Source: Candidatus Accumulibacter necessarius
GTDB taxonomy: Bacteria; Pseudomonadota; Gammaproteobacteria; Burkholderiales; Rhodocyclaceae
Reading direction: 5' to 3'
Assembly (NCBI GenBank): GCA_017302435.1
Contig: JAFLDL010000003.1
Span: 1-64,000, forward strand
Length of the DNA stretch: 64,000 nt
Shown: piece by piece, positions 1 to 8,721 of the stretch
Layout: each line of letters starts with the position of its first letter
How positions within the stretch are numbered: position 1 is the first letter of the stretch
Position numbers and translations under genes: made by a program
The notes under the pieces: generated by a model
Seen by the model: the letters and a program-made list of their open reading frames with translations, nothing else
Database searches by the model: none
What the model was told of the DNA's origin: nothing

Positions 1-90
1 ATGGCCTGGCTGACCGACACCCTGGAGAAACTCCCCTCCTGGCCGAACAGCCGCATCGACGAGTTGCTGCCGCTCAAAAAGCCACTGTGA
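1..90 (+). pseudogene. IS66-family transposase, C-terminal scrap
   Basis: The first 29 codons, ending at a TGA at 88-90, read as the conserved tail of an IS66-type transposase: TLEKLPSWPNSRIDELLPL is the hallmark end of that family's C-terminal domain. Whether the full transposase lies to the left cannot be seen, because the window starts here. Directly downstream, the neighbouring ParE-like toxin gene loses its homology, so the element edge appears to lie near base 100-118. Confidence 0.7.
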
Positions 91-117
91 TCCTGCGCGC
101 CCAGGGGTGGGTGCGCT

Positions 118-254
118 GAACGCTTACGAATGTCCAGAAACTTGGCGCGGATGTCCTGGATGAACGTGACGGCCCGGTGCGGATTATCATGGGCGATATA
201 GGCCGCAATGTCGTCCAGGTCGCCGTCGACGAAGCGCGAGAGTTCCAACCGCAT
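118..254 (-). pseudogene. ParE/RelE-type toxin, truncated by IS66 DNA
   Basis: The minus-strand reading starts with an ATG at 252-254 that overlaps the antitoxin stop by one base (TGATG). It gives MRLELSRFVDGDLDDIAAY and continues with IAHDNPHRAVTFIQDIRAKF, the N-terminal half of a ParE-type toxin. ParE proteins (ribosome-independent, gyrase-targeting in characterised cases) are about 95-100 residues. Here the similarity stops after about 45 residues and the frame runs into IS66-derived sequence, so the toxin should be inactive. The tight coupling to the upstream small gene supports a former antitoxin-toxin operon. Confidence 0.6.
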
Positions 255-451
255 CACTTCGTTCCGGCAGCCTCGGCGATAGCCTGGTACTTGCGTTCAA
301 GGCGGTCGAGCACCTCCGCAGCCGAGACGCCTGGCGCTTTGTCATGGATCGCTTCCTGCCAGAGTTGGCGCAACTCGGCGATACCCTGTTGGCGCGCACT
401 GCGCTTGTACGTCCAGCCGAGCGCTATCCAGGCTTGCAGGCTCTCCTGCAC
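254..451 (-). CDS. small antitoxin-like protein (ParD-type partner)
   Basis: A 65-residue ORF starts at a GTG (451) with an in-frame TAG about 15 codons upstream, so the protein cannot be much longer. It is rich in helix-forming residues (LQAWIALGWTYKRSARQQG and so on) and is translationally coupled to the truncated ParE-like toxin. Position and size argue for the antitoxin of a type II pair; I do not recognise a clear DNA-binding motif. It may persist as an orphan after the toxin was cut. Confidence 0.5.
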   Translation of the reverse strand: MQESLQAWIALGWTYKRSARQQGIAELRQLWQEAIHDKAPGVSAAEVLDRLERKYQAIAEAAGTK

Positions 452-687
452 AGAGGCGAGGGCGACCTCGAAGCTGCGCCGCGCGGCGACTGGCTAACCG
501 CCGGGGCTGGCCGGGGGCCGGGAAACCAGCACTGGTGGCGCAAGTCCAGGAGCCACTATCAAGCAGCGTCCATTCCCGATTATTTGCGCGCCACGCCTCG
601 GCTTGCGCTACGCTAGACGACCTACACGCTGTCCACCGCCTCGCGGCGCGTGACGAAGCACCCAGCCAACCCGAACCCAAGGCCCCC

Positions 688-1524
688 ATGAAAACCCCGC
701 ACAGACTCACCGCACTCGTCGAAGAAGGCCTCGTCGATGAGGTGATTGGCCAATTGATGAGCGGCAAGGAGGCCACCGTCTATGTCGTCCGCTGCGGCGA
801 AGCGATTCGCTGCGCCAAGGTGTACAAGGATGCGAATCAACGTAGCTTCCGCAAGAACGCCTCTTACCAGGAAGGCCGCAAGGTCAAGAACAGCCGGCAG
901 GCGCGCGCCATGGAGAAAGGCAGCCGCTATGGGCGGCGGATGCAGGAAGAGGTCTGGCAGAGTGCCGAGGTCGATGCCCTGTATCGGCTGGCCGCCGCCG
1001 GGGTGCGGGTGCCGCAGCCGCATATCTGCTTCGCCGGCGTGTTGCTGATGGATCTGGTTCTCGATGCCGACGGCCACGCCGCGCCGCGCCTGAACGATGT
1101 CGAACTTAGCGAGGAACTGGCACTGGCGTATCACGCCCTGCTCATGAATCAGGTGGTGCGTATGCTGTGCGCCGGCGTCATTCACGGCGACCTCTCGGAA
1201 TACAACATCCTCGTTGGCGAAGGCGGGCCGGTCATCATCGACCTGCCGCAAGCCGTCGATGCGGCGGGCAACAGCGACGCCGCCGAAATGTTCGAGCGTG
1301 ACGTGCTCAATCTGCGCACCTACTTCAGCGCCTTCGCGCCCACCCTCAAGGATAGCCAGTACGGCAAGGAAATCTGGGCGCATTACGAAAGCGGCCTGCT
1401 GTCGCCGGAACTGCCCCTGACCGGTCAAGTCGTACTCGACGAGGGGCTGGCCGACGTCGACGCCGTTCTCCTCCAGGTCAAGCTGGCCATCGAGGAGAAT
1501 GAAATCCGGCGCATGTGCGAATAG
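688..1524 (+). CDS. RIO-type serine protein kinase
   Basis: The protein has 278 residues. It starts at the ATG at 688 because the reading before it (535-687) is not kinase-like. Kinase signatures are visible: a nucleotide loop in GKEATVYVV with the lysine of CAKVYK, the RIO-type catalytic motif HGDLSEYNILV, and a metal-binding Asp in VIIDLPQAV, the RIO equivalent of DFG. Between them is the basic segment SFRKNASYQEGRK, typical of the bacterial RIO1-like branch. RIO kinases act in ribosome maturation in eukaryotes and archaea; the bacterial substrate is not known. It is a single gene with no operon partner here. Confidence 0.85.
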   Translation: MKTPHRLTALVEEGLVDEVIGQLMSGKEATVYVVRCGEAIRCAKVYKDANQRSFRKNASYQEGRKVKNSRQARAMEKGSRYGRRMQEEVWQSAEVDALYRLAAAGVRVPQPHICFAGVLLMDLVLDADGHAAPRLNDVELSEELALAYHALLMNQVVRMLCAGVIHGDLSEYNILVGEGGPVIIDLPQAVDAAGNSDAAEMFERDVLNLRTYFSAFAPTLKDSQYGKEIWAHYESGLLSPELPLTGQVVLDEGLADVDAVLLQVKLAIEENEIRRMCE

Positions 1525-1708
1525 CCCACATACCTTCGCCACTGATGTCCTCGTCGATGTCTGGCCAGTGGCCCCGTTCGATAGTTTCCAACCAACCAAT
1601 TGCCTCCTGGCGAGCGCACGGTGAAAAGGCCGCAGGGGCAACCCTGCAGGTTGTTTTGGTCAAGCCCCATGTGCCATCCGTTCGTGACTTTGCGGGAAAG
1701 GAGTGACG

Positions 1709-1771
1709 GTTGGAACTGATCTACCAGTACCTCACTGGCCCGCGTTTCCGGCATCGTGTAGAGGCCATGAT
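1709..1771 (+). pseudogene. DUF2130-like C-terminal scrap in a 288-bp gap
   Basis: In the gap 1525-1812 one stretch reads LELIYQYLTGPRFRHRVEAM, which resembles the C-terminal part of DUF2130 proteins (the YLTGxxFRxRVEA pattern). The frame opens with TTG after a possible GGAAAGGAG and soon leaves the family. I see nothing else convincing in the gap. Treat this as a decayed fragment. Confidence 0.35.
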
Positions 1772-1812
1772 CCCGCCGCCGCAGGCGCCAGGCAAATAGA
1801 CCTCGGTGCCGG

Positions 1813-2706
1813 TCAGCGGCTGGCGGTGTAGATGCGCGCGCAGTCGGGCGCGGGGCAGGGCGTGAAGAGGCCGCCGGTCGCCAGCGTGTCGACCAGCCAT
1901 GCCATGCGCGGTTGGGCCATGAGGCGGCGCAAGCGGGCCAGCTTGACGGCGCCGGCGGCCTCGGCCGCGATGGCGGAGAAGGTCGCGGCGACGTCGGCCT
2001 GATCGCCCAGCCCGATGCCTTTGTCGAGTGCCGCGACGACCGCCTGCGGACCACAGCGAATCATTTCCAGGAACACCTGCGTGGCGTCGGCAAGGAAGCG
2101 GCGGTCGCCAGGGGTCAACCCGTCGGGCCGGAAAACGGCCAGCCCGGCGGCATGATGCAGGGCTTCATCCCGGGACAGGCGCTGCAGGATGTCAGCCAGG
2201 CCGGCGTCACGGCTGTGCGTGGCGAGGGCGCTGTAGTGCGTGATGCCGAAACCTTCGAGCACCACCTGCAGCAGGAAGGCGAGTACCTGCGGCGTGCCGG
2301 TTTCGGCCAGGCCGGCGATGAAGCGGTTGAAGGGGTCCGGTTCCGGCACGCCGGGGGCCAGCCAGGGAGCCAGCCAGCCGGCGTGCCGCGCTTCGTCGGC
2401 GCCGATCAGCGCGAACAGGCGCCGCTCGTCGTCGTCTTCGGCGGTGAACGTCATGCGGGCGCAGTAATCGATGCCGCAGCGCTCGATGTGCCAGGATTCG
2501 GCGAGCATGCTGGCGGCGCAGTCTGCGAGCACCGACTGCCGGGTCTCGGTGTCGGCCTCGCCAAAGCACGCCACGCGATCCAGCCCGAAAAAGGCAGCGT
2601 CCCACAGCGGCCGGGTGCCGTCGGGCGCCGTCGGCGGGGTGCGGTGACGGCCGATGCGGTCGGCGGCGCGGCGCAAGGCGTCGCGGCGCGGGTCGCTGGC
2701 GCTCAT
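1813..2706 (-). CDS. ferritin-like (diiron-type) protein
   Basis: The protein has 297 residues. Two helical motifs carry likely iron ligands: GADEARHAGW (ExxH) near residue 130 and RDEALHHAAGL (ExxH) near residue 215, with further acidic residues in ADCAASMLAESWHIE. This ExxH pairing is typical of the ferritin-like superfamily, which includes diiron oxidases and hydroxylases. Its ATG overlaps the SDR stop by four bases (ATGA), making it the last gene of a minus-strand operon beginning near 8045. A role as an oxidative enzyme in the lipid-type cluster is inferred; the substrate is unknown. Confidence 0.6.
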   Translation of the reverse strand: MSASDPRRDALRRAADRIGRHRTPPTAPDGTRPLWDAAFFGLDRVACFGEADTETRQSVLADCAASMLAESWHIERCGIDYCARMTFTAEDDDERRLFALIGADEARHAGWLAPWLAPGVPEPDPFNRFIAGLAETGTPQVLAFLLQVVLEGFGITHYSALATHSRDAGLADILQRLSRDEALHHAAGLAVFRPDGLTPGDRRFLADATQVFLEMIRCGPQAVVAALDKGIGLGDQADVAATFSAIAAEAAGAVKLARLRRLMAQPRMAWLVDTLATGGLFTPCPAPDCARIYTASR

Positions 2707-3533
2707 GGCCGGCTTCGCCTGCTTGCCAGCCTGCGCCGGAACAGCGCCCCGATCAGCGCGGCGAACGCGCCTTCGGGCAGCCAGCGCTTGAGCCTTCGCG
2801 CGCTCCTGGCGTCGCTGCCGACGCGCGTGCGCAGTGGCATGCGGGCCAGTTCGGTCAGCCTGACGACGGCGTCCACCACTGCGGCGGGGTCGTTGCCCGG
2901 ACCCGCGAGCATCTTCGCCTGCAACTCGCGATAGGCCGCCAGCTGCAGTGCATCGGGACCGGCCACGGCGAGCGGTCGCTCGCCCCAGACCATGTTGGCG
3001 GCGAAGCGGGTGCGGAAGCCGCCCGGCTCGACCAGCGCCACCTGCACGCCGTGCGGCCGCAATTCGTGGCGCAGCGACTCGGACAGGCCCTCGAGCGCGA
3101 ACTTGCTCGCACAGTAGAGCGAGTTCATCGGCAGCCCGAGTTCGCCGGCGAGCGAGGAGACGTTGATCACCCGGCCGCGGGCGGCGGCCAGCGCTGGCTG
3201 CAACTGCTGCGTGAGCAGTGCCGGACCGAGCACGTTGACCTGCATCTGCTGCTGCATCTGCGCCGCGCTGTAGCTCGCCAGCGGGCCGTTCAAGGCGTAG
3301 CCGGCGTTGTTGATCAGGCAGTCCAGGCGCTCGATGCCGGCCGCGACGGCATCGATCTGTGCGGCGTCGGTCAGATCGAGTGGCAGCAGTCGCGCGCTGG
3401 CAAGTTCTGCTGGCGCGCGCGCCGGATCGCGCACGCCGGCCAGCACCGTCCAGCCGCGCGCCGCCAGGGCCAGCGCGATTCCCAGCCCGAAGCCCGATGA
3501 ACAGCCGGTGATGAGGACCGTGCGCTCAGCCAT
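2703..3533 (-). CDS. short-chain dehydrogenase/reductase
   Basis: The protein has 276 residues. I chose the ATG at 3533 because it directly precedes the Rossmann start MAERTVLITGCSSGFG, which carries the TGxxxGxG cofactor loop. Further SDR marks are NNAG (CLINNAGYAL), the catalytic Ser in VINVSSLAGELG and the YCASK Tyr-Lys pair. It probably oxidises or reduces an alcohol/ketone with NAD(P). It overlaps both neighbours in the operon by a few bases. The long basic C-terminal tail (RRLKRWLPEGAF and so on) could mediate membrane association. Confidence 0.85.
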   Translation of the reverse strand: MAERTVLITGCSSGFGLGIALALAARGWTVLAGVRDPARAPAELASARLLPLDLTDAAQIDAVAAGIERLDCLINNAGYALNGPLASYSAAQMQQQMQVNVLGPALLTQQLQPALAAARGRVINVSSLAGELGLPMNSLYCASKFALEGLSESLRHELRPHGVQVALVEPGGFRTRFAANMVWGERPLAVAGPDALQLAAYRELQAKMLAGPGNDPAAVVDAVVRLTELARMPLRTRVGSDARSARRLKRWLPEGAFAALIGALFRRRLASRRSRP

Positions 3534-4590
3534 CGACCGTGTCCTGGTCGGCGCTGGCAAGCCGCCGGAGGGCCTGCGATCGGCGTGGTTCAGCTCGATC
3601 GAGCTCCTGCCAGTTGGCCAGCGGTTGCGACTCGAGATGGCGGATGAACGCCAGTACCGCACGGTCGGCCGGAATCGGGTGGCGGAAGTCGAAGCGGATG
3701 CTCTCGAAGACCCGCGTGTCGCCGTAGGCAAAATAGCGGGCAGCCAGCGCGGTGGTGTGCAGCAGCAGCCGGTTGACCAGCCAGCCGAGCGGCCCGCGGC
3801 GCTGCCGGGTGAGGGCGAGAGTCTGCCCTTCGGTGGCGCCGTCGTCGCCCCGCCGCAAGGCGAACATCAGGTGCAGATGCAGGAAGTCCGGGCCGAGCGT
3901 CACCGTACCGAGGCTGCCGTACCAGTAGCTCATGGTGTAGGTCAGCGGGCCCCGGTAGAAACGCGCAACCAGCCGGCCGAGGAGGCTGTCGGTCGGCACC
4001 TTGCCGAGGTTGCGGAACTCGATGTTCGAGACGCTGCGGGGGAGGGCTTCCATGCTCAGGATCGAGCCAGGGAGGTGATGCACGCTGGCGAAATGCTGCT
4101 CGTCGATGGCGTTGATCATCACCACATTCGGATGGCAGCGCTTGCGGAAGCGGTTCGCCACCAGCGCCTCGCACGGCTGGCCCACCAGCTCCGGCACCTC
4201 GGGCAGGTCGTGGGTGGGCGTCTCGCCGGTCCACAGCCAGATCATGCCGTAGCGCTCGGCGGTGGGCCAGTGGCGCACGCGCACCTGCGGGCCGACCTTG
4301 CCGGCGAGACAGGGGATGTCGCTGCAGCGGCCGTCAGCCTCGTAGCGCCAGCGGTGGAAAAAGCAGCGCAATGCCTGGCCCTCGACACGCCCCTCGGCGA
4401 GATGCGCTCCCATGTGCGCACAGTAGGCGTCGAGCGCCGCCACCTGGCCATCGGCACCGCGATAGACGGCCAGGTCGCGGCCGAGCAGCCGCAATGGGAC
4501 GACCTGGCCGCGCCGGATGTCGCGCGAACGCGCCAGCCAGTACCAACCTTCAACGACCGCCTGCGGATGATTGAAGACGCGCGTTTCCAC
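3526..4590 (-). CDS. Rieske non-haem iron oxygenase
   Basis: The protein has 354 residues, starting at the GTG at 4588-4590, two bases after the upstream stop. The N-terminal Rieske centre is clear: CAHMGAHL followed by CFFHRW gives the CxH...CxxH [2Fe-2S] ligands. The mononuclear iron site is NAIDEQHFASVHH, matching the DxxHxxxxH pattern. The family hydroxylates, desaturates or demethylates using O2 and electrons from a ferredoxin; a 2Fe-2S ferredoxin lies 6 kb away in the same cluster (10696-10998). A longer in-frame extension to 5223 exists but overlaps the next gene and is not family-like. Confidence 0.85.
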   Translation of the reverse strand: METRVFNHPQAVVEGWYWLARSRDIRRGQVVPLRLLGRDLAVYRGADGQVAALDAYCAHMGAHLAEGRVEGQALRCFFHRWRYEADGRCSDIPCLAGKVGPQVRVRHWPTAERYGMIWLWTGETPTHDLPEVPELVGQPCEALVANRFRKRCHPNVVMINAIDEQHFASVHHLPGSILSMEALPRSVSNIEFRNLGKVPTDSLLGRLVARFYRGPLTYTMSYWYGSLGTVTLGPDFLHLHLMFALRRGDDGATEGQTLALTRQRRGPLGWLVNRLLLHTTALAARYFAYGDTRVFESIRFDFRHPIPADRAVLAFIRHLESQPLANWQELDRAEPRRSQALRRLASADQDTVDG

Positions 4591-4592
4591 AA

Positions 4593-5336
4593 TCAGGCCT
4601 GCGCCGCCCGGGCGCCGGCGAGAAAGGCGCGGCGGGCGATCGGCTGCAGCGTATCGGCGGCCAGCTCGCACAGGCAGACCAGCTCGTCGCCGCGTGCATA
4701 GCCGGGATTGTGTGCCAGGAAGAAGGCGACCTCGGGCAGACGGGCATGCGCTTCCGAAACCTCGGCATAGGGTTGGCGCAGGTGGCCGCGCGACTCGGCA
4801 AAGCGCACGACACCGGTGTTGCGGTCGTAGGCCTCGCCGAAGCGGTCGTGCGCGAGAAAGTCCTTGAGTGCGCGCAGCCCCGCGCTGGTGGCAGCGTCGG
4901 GCGATGGTTCGAAGGCGCGGCTGAAGACCGGCAGATAGCGATACGTTCGATGCCCCTTGGAGATCAGCAGCCAGTACAGAGGCAGGTCCGGCTGCTCGGC
5001 CTTCAGTGCCCCGGCCAGGCGCAGCCAGGCGAGGGCGAGCGCCTGCTGGCCCCAGTGGCGCTGGTCGACGACCGTATCTCCGGAGAAGATCACCCGCACC
5101 GGCGTGCCGTCGAAGCTGCGCTCGTAGATCGCCAGCGTCGAAAAGCCCTGCACTTCGCCGTGGTCGTCGCGCAGCAGGACGACGCGGTCCTTGCCGGCAA
5201 GGTCGCCGGCGAACAGCTGCCACGACGAGCCCTCGTAGTAGCGTTCGTAGAGCGCATACATCGCTCGCCGCTCGCTCTCGCCGAGCGTCGCGGTCGCCAG
5301 CACCTGTGCTCCCGGCAGTGGGTCAGGCGGGATCAA
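4593..5336 (-). CDS. acyltransferase-like protein of unknown substrate
   Basis: The protein has 247 residues. The layout resembles a GNAT-fold acyltransferase: an early EGSSWQLFAGDLAGKDRVV segment, a central strand VIFSGDTVVDQRHWGQQAL, then LYWLLISKGHRTYRYLP. I do not see a canonical acetyl-CoA P-loop, so the family is tentative. It could be an N-acyl amino acid synthase-type enzyme, which would fit the neighbouring amidohydrolase and lipid-type genes, but that is inference. It is tightly packed, 14 bases overlapping the PAP2 gene upstream and two bases from the Rieske gene downstream. Confidence 0.45.
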   Translation of the reverse strand: MIPPDPLPGAQVLATATLGESERRAMYALYERYYEGSSWQLFAGDLAGKDRVVLLRDDHGEVQGFSTLAIYERSFDGTPVRVIFSGDTVVDQRHWGQQALALAWLRLAGALKAEQPDLPLYWLLISKGHRTYRYLPVFSRAFEPSPDAATSAGLRALKDFLAHDRFGEAYDRNTGVVRFAESRGHLRQPYAEVSEAHARLPEVAFFLAHNPGYARGDELVCLCELAADTLQPIARRAFLAGARAAQA

Positions 5337-5931
5337 GGCGCAGAATCCGCGGCGTCAGCCACAGGGCCAAGGCCGCCAGCAACAGGCCGCCAACGATGTC
5401 GGCGGCAACATGCTGCCGCGTGCTCAGCGTCGACGCGGCGATCAGGATCGGCCAGCCGGTCGCCAGGGCGAAGGCTCCGCGTCGCCACAACGCCCGTGCA
5501 GCAATCACGGCCAGTGCCACGTGCAGCGACGGGAAGCAGTTTGCCGGCGGGTCGGCGAAATGGAGCAGGCGCCAGGCGAGGCCGGTGAGGCCGTCTGTGG
5601 CCGGCGTCTGGCGTACCATCGTCGTTGGCCAGGCGAGGAAGATCAGGGCAGCGACCACGGCGGCCAGCAGCATCGCGTAGAAGGTCTGGCTGCGGTCGGT
5701 GTCGTCGCGCGCAAAAGCGATCGCGCCTGGCAGGAGCAGAAACTGGGAGAGGTAGATCCAGACCGTCCAGTCGACCAACGGGATGGCTGCATCGATCGCG
5801 CCTGGAACCAGCGTCGTCGGCGTCACCAGATGCAAGGTGCCGCTGCCCAGGTACAGCGCCGAGAAGGCGAGATAGCCGAGGAGCATGGCCCGCGCCTGGT
5901 TCGAGCGCCGGATGCCTGGAACGGCGATCAC
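5323..5931 (-). CDS. PAP2-family membrane phosphatase (Aur1-like)
   Basis: The protein has 202 residues from a GTG at 5929-5931 that overlaps the upstream TGA (GTGA); an internal ATG at 5886 is an alternative start. It has about five or six hydrophobic segments. The lipid phosphatase/phosphotransferase motifs CFPSLHVALAV and STRQHVAADIVGG supply the two catalytic histidines and the aspartate, in the style of inositol-phosphotransferase PAP2 proteins. It probably acts on a lipid phosphate at the membrane. Position inside the oxidative cluster suggests the pathway product is a lipid. Confidence 0.75.
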   Translation of the reverse strand: MIAVPGIRRSNQARAMLLGYLAFSALYLGSGTLHLVTPTTLVPGAIDAAIPLVDWTVWIYLSQFLLLPGAIAFARDDTDRSQTFYAMLLAAVVAALIFLAWPTTMVRQTPATDGLTGLAWRLLHFADPPANCFPSLHVALAVIAARALWRRGAFALATGWPILIAASTLSTRQHVAADIVGGLLLAALALWLTPRILRLDPA

Positions 5932-8045
5932 GCCGCTGCTTCCCGGAACAGCGCGAACTCGTTGCGTACCCGGCCCACCTCGCGCCAGTAGCGGCCACGC
6001 AGGACGGCGAAGAACATCCGGTTCAGGCAGCGCGATGCGCGCCAGGAAAAGACGACGTCGCGCATGTCGACGTGCGAGCGCTCGAACAGCCAGTGGCCGG
6101 CGAGGCCGGTCGCCTGCGAAGCCAGCACGAGCAGAAACCACCACGGGTTCCAGGTGATCAGCAGCGCCAGGCCGCTGCCATACATCATCAGCACGGCGAG
6201 GCAGTGGAGCAGGACATTTCGGCGGTCCTGGTGCTTGAAAACGAAGATGTCCCAATAGTCGCGGAAGGGATGGTCGACCAGTTCGTCGTCGATGCGGTTG
6301 CGGTAGCGCGCCAGCACCGCTGCCTGCCCGCGTACCTTGACCGTCGGTGCGAGCAGCGTTCCCGTCCCGACAGTGCCGAGCACCGGCAACGGCTCCCCGT
6401 CACGCACGACCTCGATGCCGGCGACGAAGACGCTGACCACGGCCGCCTCCGAGCCGCGCTTGACCATGCGCCGGGCACCTTCGAGCACGGGATCGGCGAT
6501 CTCGACCGGCGCCGGTACGGGTGTCTGCAGGGCGGCGGGGGAGAGGACCAGCAGGTCGGCACGGCGACCTTCGCGCAGCTCGCCGGCGTCGAGATTGAAC
6601 CAGCGGGCGACTTCGCCGGTGACGCGGGCGACCGCTCGTTCGGGTGACATGCAGGCCGTGCTGACGGCCTCGCGCAAGACGGCCAGGGCGCCATCGAAGA
6701 ACGCCAGGTTGCGCGAATGCGCCCCGGCGTCAGTGAAACCGGGATGGATGTGCGGGTGCGCCAGCAGGCGGCGGCGGATCGCCGGTCGCTCATTGGCGCC
6801 GCAGGCGACCCAGCGCAGTTGCTCGTCGTGGGTGGCCAGCAGGTCGATCAGCGTCGCGGTCGCGGTGCTGCCGCGGGCGGCGGCGATCTCCGCCACGCTC
6901 CGGCCGACGTGATCGGCTTCGGGCGAGGCGACGATCCACATGCGCGCCGGATCGCGGTGGAAGGTGCGCATTTCTCGTCGTTCCCAGTCGGCGCGGAAGC
7001 GCGCCCGGAACGTGTCGCTCGCCCACAGCGCCCGCCGGGCCTCGGCGGTGGCGCAACTGTTCAGCTCGACGCCGGCGGCGAACTCTTCGAACAGCGGTGT
7101 GATCGGTCCGTCGGCGTAGATCGCGAACGGCTCGGCGAGCGTCTGGAAGCGCAGGTTACCGCCGAGCAGCCGGTTGACGACGAAGGTGACCAGCGGGAAC
7201 AGCCGCCACAGTTGCGGGTGGTCGGACATGTCGAGCGCCGAGAGCACCGTCGCCCGCAGCGGTGGCCGGAAGAGGCCGGTCGACATGGCCAGGATCAGCA
7301 GAAAGGAGAGCCCGTTCTGCGGATTCGGCGTGACCTGGAAGACGGCGTCGCGTTCGCGACAGAGGTCAGCGAGCATGCGGTATTCGCGGGCATCGGCATA
7401 ATGCGACGGCACGGAGCGTCCGGCGAAGGCGCCGCTGACCTTGTGCCAGTGGACCATGTCGACCGAGATGCCGAAGCAGCCGGCGTCGAGCGCCTGGCCG
7501 GCGAGCGCACGCAGGCGGGCGAGGTCGTCGTCGCTCGCTGCCTCGTGCAGGCTGCGCTCCAGTCCCATCACCGCCGCGCGCAGCGCGCTGTGGCCGAGCA
7601 GCGGCGCGACGTTCGGTCCCAGCGGCAGGCTGCGCAGATGCGCCAGATAGGCTTGCGGCGAGCCCCAGGACACCGACTGCGCGACCCACTTGCGCACCAG
7701 CGGCGCCGGCAGGCTCTCGACACGGAGGAAGATATCCGCCAGATCCTGCGGTTTGCCGACGGTCAGCGAGAGGCTGCAGTTGCCCATCACCACCGAGGTG
7801 ACGCCATGACGAACCGACTCCGCCAGCCCCGGCGCGATCTCGACCTCGACGTCGTAATGGGTGTGGATGTCGATGAAGCCGGGCACGATCCAGAGGCCGC
7901 CGACATCGCGCGTCGAGTGGGCCGCCTCGTCGATGCCTGGCGCCAGGCGAACGATGCGGCCAGCGACGATACCGATGTCGGCGCACACCGGCGGCGTGCC
8001 GATACCGTCGAAGACCAGCCCGCCCTTGAGCAGCAGATCGAGCAT
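5928..8045 (-). CDS. amidohydrolase (D-aminoacylase type) fused to DUF962/Mpo1-like domain
   Basis: The protein has 705 residues. Residues 1 to about 570 are an amidohydrolase of the N-acyl-D-amino-acid deacylase branch: GFIDIHTHYDVEVE carries the HxH metal ligands, and FTDAGAHSRNLAF the late Asp. From about residue 585 a different domain follows: HPFRDYWDIFVFKHQDRRN, hydrophobic segments, then GLAGHWLFERSHVDMRD. This matches the pattern of DUF962/Mpo1-like membrane proteins, whose yeast member is an Fe(II) dioxygenase of 2-hydroxy fatty acids. The fusion suggests hydrolysis of an acyl amide coupled to handling of the acyl chain. It appears to head the operon at 8045. Confidence 0.7.
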   Translation of the reverse strand: MLDLLLKGGLVFDGIGTPPVCADIGIVAGRIVRLAPGIDEAAHSTRDVGGLWIVPGFIDIHTHYDVEVEIAPGLAESVRHGVTSVVMGNCSLSLTVGKPQDLADIFLRVESLPAPLVRKWVAQSVSWGSPQAYLAHLRSLPLGPNVAPLLGHSALRAAVMGLERSLHEAASDDDLARLRALAGQALDAGCFGISVDMVHWHKVSGAFAGRSVPSHYADAREYRMLADLCRERDAVFQVTPNPQNGLSFLLILAMSTGLFRPPLRATVLSALDMSDHPQLWRLFPLVTFVVNRLLGGNLRFQTLAEPFAIYADGPITPLFEEFAAGVELNSCATAEARRALWASDTFRARFRADWERREMRTFHRDPARMWIVASPEADHVGRSVAEIAAARGSTATATLIDLLATHDEQLRWVACGANERPAIRRRLLAHPHIHPGFTDAGAHSRNLAFFDGALAVLREAVSTACMSPERAVARVTGEVARWFNLDAGELREGRRADLLVLSPAALQTPVPAPVEIADPVLEGARRMVKRGSEAAVVSVFVAGIEVVRDGEPLPVLGTVGTGTLLAPTVKVRGQAAVLARYRNRIDDELVDHPFRDYWDIFVFKHQDRRNVLLHCLAVLMMYGSGLALLITWNPWWFLLVLASQATGLAGHWLFERSHVDMRDVVFSWRASRCLNRMFFAVLRGRYWREVGRVRNEFALFREAAA

Positions 8046-8067
8046 GCGGCGCCGGCGTCGCTCGGCG

Positions 8068-8679
8068 CTAGGCGCGCGGACGTCGGCGTAGCCAGGCCAT
8101 CAGCAGGCCACCGACGACCAGGCCGCCGCCGCCCGCCAGCAGTGCCAGCTTGCTGGTGTAGTCCCGGGCGGCGTCAAGCAGCGGGTTGTCGAGGACGTTG
8201 GCCGAGAAGTGCACGTTGACCAGCTTCCAGACGTCTCCTTCCTTCACCACCACCGCGCTCCAGCGCGTCTTCATCGTACGCGTGTCGCCGTCCTTGAACT
8301 CGTAGCGATCGTCCGACAAGCCGTATACGACGCCGGTGTGGTCGTCGATGAAGCGGGTCAGCTCGTCGGCGACCGGCCTCGCTTCGAACTTCCGGACGAT
8401 CGCCTGTGGTCCGTCGAACAAGCCGGCATAGTAGGTCTTCAGCGCCTCCAGACCGACCAGCTTCTGGTTGTCCACGGTGATCACCGTGAACGCGGGATGG
8501 AGTTCAGCCGCCACTGAATCAAGGTTGCGCGTGTTCAGCGCGGCCGCGGACTTGATGAGCAGCGCCCGCAGCGCCTGGTGATCCGCCTCGCGCTGTGCCG
8601 TCGGCGGTGTCTGCGCGGACGCCGTGGTGGTCACGACGAAAGTCGCGAGAACACAAACCAGCTGTCGAAAACCCCTCAT
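8068..8679 (-). CDS. secreted, membrane-anchored NTF2/SnoaL-like protein
   Basis: The protein has 203 residues from the ATG at 8679, chosen because a GGGAGAG Shine-Dalgarno lies just upstream and a signal peptide follows (GFRQLVCVLATFVVTTTASA). Residues 35-165 look like a DUF4440/SnoaL-type cone fold (DHQALRALLIKSAAALNTRN, WKLVNVHFSANV). The C-terminus has one hydrophobic segment (LALLAGGGGLVVGGLLMAWL) and an RRRP end, so it is probably anchored facing the periplasm. It is 22 bases upstream of the fusion gene. Function unknown. Confidence 0.65.
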   Translation of the reverse strand: MRGFRQLVCVLATFVVTTTASAQTPPTAQREADHQALRALLIKSAAALNTRNLDSVAAELHPAFTVITVDNQKLVGLEALKTYYAGLFDGPQAIVRKFEARPVADELTRFIDDHTGVVYGLSDDRYEFKDGDTRTMKTRWSAVVVKEGDVWKLVNVHFSANVLDNPLLDAARDYTSKLALLAGGGGLVVGGLLMAWLRRRPRA

Positions 8680-8721
8680 TGTCGTGCTCTCCCCTGATGC
8701 GTCGCCATTTGCGCGCGCAGC

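Noticed and set aside
3307..4701. 464-residue plus-strand open frame
   Set aside because: It lies antisense to the Rieske oxygenase and acyltransferase-like genes, is Arg/Gln/Ala-rich, and shows no motif. It is a shadow of high-GC coding DNA.
6717..8219. 500-residue plus-strand open frame
   Set aside because: It is antisense to the amidohydrolase fusion, whose motifs are clear, and its composition is typical of an antisense shadow.
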